DNA of 64,000 nt from positions 434,001 to 498,000 of the forward strand of contig NW_023501061.1 of NCBI RefSeq assembly GCF_014066305.1. The letters are read 5' to 3'. The DNA comes from Letharia columbiana. Lineage: Eukaryota; Ascomycota; Lecanoromycetes; Lecanorales; Parmeliaceae. The notes under the pieces are model-generated. The model saw only the letters and a list, made by a program, of their open reading frames with translations, made no database searches and had not been told where the DNA came from. Below are positions 58,101 through 64,000 of this stretch, piece after piece (the first letter of the stretch is position 1; every line of letters begins with the position of its first letter). Position numbers and translations under genes: made by a program.

Positions 58101-61100
58101 ACTTGGCCAAATGAATTGCCACCCGAGAGCTCCACCAATGACCGGGCATAGGACTTCTGAAGAGTTTTCGAGACTGTGACTCCAGAGTGCCCTGGTCGAA
58201 TAAAGGACCGCGGGTTGAAGAGTGCGGCGGCTTTGCTCCGCTTGCATCGCAGTGGGAGGTGCTTTTCAATGCGAGCTCCAATCTCGTTTGGATCTGCGCT
58301 TCCGGAAAAGTTGACGAAGATTGAGACCTGCTTTGGTATGCAGTGTTCGATGGCTCGGTCTGGGGTGGATGGATGAAGATGGTGAATCCCAGATTGGTCG
58401 GACTTTGTAGTAGTGTACGCCACAAGTAGAGCTTTCTCCTTGGCTAGCCTGCTGACTGCTGATTTGAGCAATGGTGTAGGCTCGTGCACAAGCAGTGAGC
58501 TTCCTTTTGTGGCTTTACCAATCATAGCATCGGCTATAAGGTCATTTGCGATTGCAACAAGTAGGCGGCTCTCCTGATCCTCAGCAACCGGGCAGGGATG
58601 GGTCCAGCTCTTGGGGCAGGAGACGACGGATCGATTGCCCTCAGATATAGCAACGACCTTTTCCTGTGTCCCGGCAACCACACCTATGACGATGTACAAG
58701 TATCCTACTGACTTAAGCTTCAGCGCAGTCAAAACGGACCGGCTGACTTCAATCATCAAGCTATCATCATCATCGGTGAGTTCTGAGATCTTCGGTGCAT
58801 GGTACTCCTGAAGATCGTATGATGAGTCGGAAGAAGTGATGGTCACGACCGAGGTTTTGATGGAGGCATCTTTCCTGATCAATCTCTTTGCAGAGTTGAA
58901 GCGGTCATTCGGTCCATCGTTTGGTATGTAGCGTGGAATCTCAACGCAGCCCTTGGAGATTGCAAGCTCTCGCTCGACCGTCCATAAAGGCTTGTAAGAG
59001 TCACTCGTAGACTTCCATGAGTCTGAGATTTGCAGTCGCAGTAGAGTCTCGGCAAGGAGCTTCGCGTCGGGTTTCTCAGCAACGTCTACATCGAGAAATT
59101 GCAGACGAAGATCTGGCATCTCAGCAACCAGGCAACGGGCGACTCCCTGCATCATGTTGGCGTACGGTCGGTCTCCCCTGCTACCTTGGATTACCCAAAG
59201 GACATTCTTCGACTGATCGAGAAGGGTTTGCACGGCTTTGAACTTCGCTTCCGTGAAAGGATTGAAGACTGGAGCATCCAGCTCTGTAAGGCTTAGGACC
59301 GTAGGCTTGGAAGCGATAATAGACATGTCCAGGTCTTCCAATCTGTCCACTGTCGCGATGTTCTTGCAGAGTGGCTTGAGAAGAGAGGCGACATCATCGA
59401 TCAGACGAAGAGTTGGCAATTTGGCTCCACCGAGGATCAGCAAGTTGTCGATCACAGGTTTCGAGCCAGTGAGCGACAGGGGCTTCCTGATGTAGTTCAT
59501 CTGCGTGTCGACGGCTTGAGTAGCCATAATGGAAAAAGGAACCAAGAAAACCTTGGAATCGGGAGTAGCTGTGTCGATACCTGAAAAACCGGTCTTGCGA
59601 AACGTCGAGTCCCACACTTTCTGGGATACCAATGGGCTATGGACTCGGTTGTCGTCTCCACCAACCCACCAGCCAGGGATACCGCTGAACATGAACCCGA
59701 TTCGTAGAGGCTCATTGTTGGTGATTTCGAACAGAATCAGAAAGCCTCCAGGCCTTAATAATTTGCGTGCATTTTTTAAAGTCTCCTCGAGAGATCGGGT
59801 CGCGTGGAGGACGTTGGATGCTATCACCACATCATAAGAGTGCTCTGAGAAGCCTTGCGTAGTAGGATCGTGCTCAGCGTTGAGAGGCTTGTAAATCATC
59901 TTGCTGGAGTGATCGCTAAAGAGCTCCTTTGCTTCCTCAAAGAAGCCAGCTGAGATATCGGTATATGTATACGACGAGTAGTTGTCACCGATGTGGTTTA
60001 GTGCAGCGCGAGTCGAACTTCCAGTACCAGCGCCTGTTTATATTCAGCACCTGCAAACGAAAGCAGCGTTAGGAGCAGGCTTACCTATTTCTAAGATATC
60101 CATGTGTTGATAACGGTGAGCGATTTGTTTCACCATGCGGCCAAGGTAGACATTATACTCAGGGAACCCGTAAGTGTCTCTGTAGAAATGCTCCAACATG
60201 TTGTTCTCTCTGAATTGCTCGATGAAAGAGAGTTCACCTCGAGCAAATGGAATCAATCTCTCGCCAACGAAAACCAAGCTGTTAAAATCATCATAGAGCT
60301 TAGCCATCCTAGGGGTTTACGTTAGTGTCGCTTCAGCAAAAGTAGTGCAGACGGCTTACTCAGTGATTTGTGCGTGGAGCTCATCATGTGTATCATTGAG
60401 CCACTCCTTCTTGCAAGTCGGGTGTCTGCCTTCAGAGGTGAGCTGGACTGTGTGGGCAGCCCAGTTCAAGACCCTCGTTTGGTGCCAGTCACACTTTTCG
60501 CGCTCCTTTGCGGTGATCGTATCGTGCAATTTCTTCATGTAGAAGAGACATGTACGTTCAACCAAGAGAGATCCGGTCTCCTCAACATCATTCAACGTCC
60601 ACTCTTTGAAGCCTACCTCGCCATCCGGTTCGGCGACATTCCAGATGGTCTCAGCAAAGATTTGCTTGTCGTCAACTGCGGTAGGTGTTGTAAGAGGAGT
60701 CACATGGAGGCCTTCGACTTGAACAATGGCATTAATGCCGCTTTCATCGTAGATGTCCACGTCGCCAGAGATCCCATCAGCGACTGAGGCTGACAAAGAC
60801 GCATCGAAAGGCAGGCTAACTCCAAGTCCTGCTCCTGGTGGGCAGGCGAATGGGTTGATCGAGATCTTGTTGATCATGGTGGGAACATGAATTGTCCAGA
60901 GCCTGCCGTCACCTGGAGATCCGATGGCGGCGAATACTGATTGGAACGCTACATCTAGCGTTGCAGGGTGGAGAGTGAACAGGCTTGGTGCATCAGGATT
61001 CGCAGCACTGTGTATGATACCGTTCGCTGCGTCTGTTGTTCTTTTCAGCGAAGTTATGGCGCGGAAGATCTCGCTGTAGTTGTAGCCAAGGTTGGTCAAA

Positions 61101-64000
61101 TGGGTGTAGAACAGATCTGTGTCGACATCCGCGAAGTTGACGCCTGGTGGAGGTCGTTCAGGCAATGCGACAACAGAAGGCTCCCCAAGACACAATTTGA
61201 GCAGTCCACTGGCCATGGACGTGAGATTGCCTGAATCTTTGTTCTGGCAAGCAAAACAGGAAAAGTCGGCGAAGACAGATCTCTCATTGTTGCTGTTGTC
61301 CGTCGTAACATTGGTGAGACTGAATATAGTCTCAACGCCAGCTGCCTCGTCGTAAAATGCCAAAGCCCGATGGATGCTGAACTCACGAAGTTCAATCAAG
61401 CGAACTTCTTCGCTGGGCGCAAGTACTCTTGACGATTCAATGGCCATTGCAGCGAATCCTGCAGCTGGGAAGAGTGTCTGGCCTTGTATCTGATGACCTC
61501 GGAGCCAAGGCATTTCTGTCGGCTTGAGGAAGTTCCTCCAGCGGTACTCGCCTTCCGTATTGTCAGCAGTTCTAACACCCAATAGCTCGTGCGTCGCATC
61601 TTCTCGCAGGCGAATGGCTTTCGATTCTCGGGCCTCATTCCAATAAGTCCGCTCATGGTCCCAAGTATAAGACGGCAAGTTCTTCGACAACGTGTCTCGA
61701 GCCCCTTCGCTGAACAACTTGTCGTAGCTCGTGAAGTCGACAACGGCGGGCCCCAGAGTGCTCCAAACAAAGCCTAGACCATCGGAGAAAGCTTCAACGT
61801 CGTTGTTTCCTCGACTCAAGACTCCGGAGTATGGAACGGGATTACCAACGACGTCTTCGACGGTCATCATTGCAGGGCCTTTCAGTGCAGGATGCGGCCC
61901 GACTTCTAAAGCGATTGCAGGAGCTCTACCGTCGGCGACGGCAGCCTCGACAGCCTGGGAGAACAGTACCGGCTTGAGCATATTGTTCATCCAGTAGACG
62001 GCTTTAAGATCATCGACGTTCTGCATGTCCATTTTCTGGCCACCAAGCACAGAGGAGAACCAAGAACAAGACCCAGACGGAGTCTTAATATCGATCTTGC
62101 AATGTTCCAAAGAACGTTGGTAAGGACCAGAACAAGGATGCATGTGATGAGAATGGTATGCCGTGTCAACCTTCAAGAGCCTGGCGAACTTGCCTTCGTC
62201 TTCCAGAATTTCCTTGGCCTGCTCCACAGCTTCTGCGTTACCGGACAAAGTAACGCTTGCTGACGAATTACTGGCGGCGACTTGTAGCTTTCCTTCGAAT
62301 TCGGGAAGGGCGCAGAGTTCGCCGGCGTCCTCCATGGATGTTCCTACTGCAAGCATAGCGCCAGATTCGTTGTCAGGGCCGCGAGCAAGTTTGCTGTACA
62401 CGCCTCTGTAGTAGGCAATGCGGATTGCGTCACGCGCACATATGAAACCGGCTGCGTAAGCGGCGGCAATCTCTCCACTGGAGTGACCGACAACATTATC
62501 GAATTCGATACCAGCCTGGCGGAGAAGGTCCACTAGGACGACTTGAACTGCTGTGCACAGAGGCTGCGAGAACTCCCCCTTGCTAAGGCGAGACGACGTT
62601 GCTGGAGCAAGCATTTCAGTCTTGAGAGACCAGGTGGGACGGTCTGCCTCTGGGAGCTCTGCCAGGGACCTTTCGAGCTTATCGACGATGCTCTCGGCGA
62701 AATTTGACGCCAAGATTAGCTCTTTACCCATAGTAGCCCATTGGGCACCTTGGCCAGTAAAGACACCCAAGATTCCGCGATGCTTCGTAATTGGTCGAGT
62801 CGCAATGGAAGCAGATCCGGAAGATTTCTCCTCGAGTTTGGCTTCGATTTTGGAAGCAAGATTTTCTGCGGTAAGAGCGGAGAACGATGCTCGGAAAGGA
62901 AACGCCGATCGTCGAGACAGCGTCAGAGACATATCTCTAAGGTTGAAGCCGACGTTTCCGCGCAAGAAAGCAACGTAAGTCTGGAGCTGGGATATGAGAG
63001 ATTTCTCCGAAATCGCTGAGAAGGTAAACGGCGTGGCGACAGTAGAGACCTGCTTGCTAACCTCGTTAGAAAAAGTGTCGTTGGGCTCATAATTCTCAAT
63101 GATCGCGTGTGCATTGGTGCCACCAAATCCTACAAACGGTCGCACATGTCAGTACTGGAACCCTTGATAAGGATGATGGAAATTACCAAAGCTGTTTACA
63201 CTAGCCCTGCGGGTGCCCCCCTCAGGTAGCGTAGGCCATGCCTGTGCCGCTATTGGCACTTGTAAATGGCCATAGAATGGCTCCAGGTCGGGATTGAGAG
63301 TGTTGAAGTGCATATTAGGAGGGATAATTTTGTTTCGGATGGCCATAGACGCTTTCAGAAGGCCGGCGATACCAGCAGTACCCTCTGTGTGCCCAATGAC
63401 AGTCTTGATAGAGCCGACAAAGAGAGTCTCGGTAGCATCCGTGGTGTTCTCCTGAGAGAAGAATGCCTCGTGAATGGCTCTCGCCTCTTGAGGGTCACCC
63501 GCCTTAGTACCGGTACCGTGAGCTTCGAAAAATTGAGGTCGATCAGCCTGCTTCGCCAGGTCCAAGCCAGCTCTGGCGTAAGTCTGACGGATCAAACTGG
63601 CCTGGGCTGTGGAGCTTGGCATAGTAATACCAGTGGTGCGGCCGTCTTGGTTGACACCGGTTTCTCGGATCAAACATTCAATGGTATCACCATCTGCTAT
63701 AGCAGCACTGAGGGTCTTGAGTACAACAGCTGCAATACCCTCTCCTCGTGCATAGCCATCCGCATTGGCGTCCCACATTCGAGAGCGGCCAGTTGGGGAC
63801 AACATGTTGAGGTTGCTCTCGGCGATGTACATCTCTGTCAAAGGTCGAAGCGATTAGTAAACAGTAACTAGAACCGGCATTTACAAAATCAAGAAGACTT
63901 ACTGGGTCCGAAAATGAGATTGGCCCCAGCAGCGACTGCAACGCGAGACTCGCCGCTCCTGAGAACTTGAGCAGCCTGGTGGACAGCAACCAGACTGGAG
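52143..64000 (-). CDS. Hybrid PKS-NRPS megasynthase (5' end beyond window)
   Basis: It builds a polyketide, couples it to an amino acid and releases the product. Seven exons are visible: 63903-64000, 63187-63834, 60360-63129, 60085-60308, 57795-60033, 57040-57743 and 52143-56989. Introns are 50-68 bp, all phase-consistent, giving about 3,840 residues. The first KS part, with its active-site Cys, is outside. Order: KS ([13 protein letters not shown]), AT (GHSSGE, YHSHHM), DH ([21 protein letters not shown]), C-methyltransferase ([11 protein letters not shown]), KR ([10 protein letters not shown], and FSS with TSYAAANAF), ACP (GVDSL near 56897), C (HHIAIDG near 56030), A ([12 protein letters not shown] near 54570, [22 protein letters not shown]), T (GGNSLL near 53330), R (TGATGFLG near 53070, GYVASK). 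No enoylreductase motif was seen between MT and KR. Everything visible looks intact. Confidence 0.95.

Overview
The window is filamentous ascomycete (Pezizomycotina-type) nuclear DNA. The genes carry short GT-AG introns of about 45-160 bp. Gene-bearing DNA alternates with AT-rich blocks that look like products of repeat-induced point mutation (RIP). The families present are typical of such fungi: an OPT transporter, an Arp9-like subunit, TauD-type dioxygenase, DAL5-type MFS, amidase, HET and BTB fragments, and a PKS-NRPS megasynthase.

Layout. 1-9.4 kb is an AT-rich repeat block in which CpA/TpG dinucleotides are nearly gone. It holds a minisatellite present in two inverted copies, a long palindrome, and a well preserved small LTR element (6099-7311, 142-bp LTRs, 5-bp target duplication). 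9.8-10.35 kb is a homopolymer-rich, probably poorly assembled stretch that cuts off the 5' end of an aromatic monooxygenase-like gene. 11.7-37.3 kb is the ordinary gene-bearing part: OPT transporter (-), small membrane protein (+), putative shelterin TPP1-like protein (+), a probable secreted protein (-), two uncharacterised proteins (+), a decayed and an intact BTB gene (-), a cluster of copia-like LTRs with a small non-autonomous element, a putative zinc metallopeptidase (-), arp9 (+), a decayed MFS permease (-) and a TauD-family dioxygenase (+). At 38.35 kb an AP-endonuclease-like gene is cut off by a second AT-rich block that runs to 42.05 kb. Beyond it lie an amidase pseudogene (-), a CorA-like gene running into a second homopolymer block (47.6-48.2 kb), a HET-protein C-terminal remnant, a RING protein (-) and a strongly strand-asymmetric G/C-rich stretch.

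The last 11.9 kb (52143 to the window edge) is one minus-strand gene, a hybrid polyketide synthase-nonribosomal peptide synthetase whose first part lies beyond 64000. Readable domain order is KS-AT-DH-MT-KR-ACP-C-A-T-R. No enoylreductase motif was seen, and the terminal reductase keeps its Tyr/Lys pair, so the inferred product is a methylated polyketide-amino acid hybrid released reductively. Any biosynthetic partners would lie past the window end; none of the genes to the left looks like part of the cluster.

Broken genes are common beside the AT-rich blocks and homopolymer tracts. I found no clearly new molecular system. The items most worth a second look are the PKS-NRPS, the putative TPP1/OB-fold telomere protein, the intact LTR element inside RIP-degraded DNA, and the inverted repeat architecture. 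All gene models are hand-spliced from sequence.
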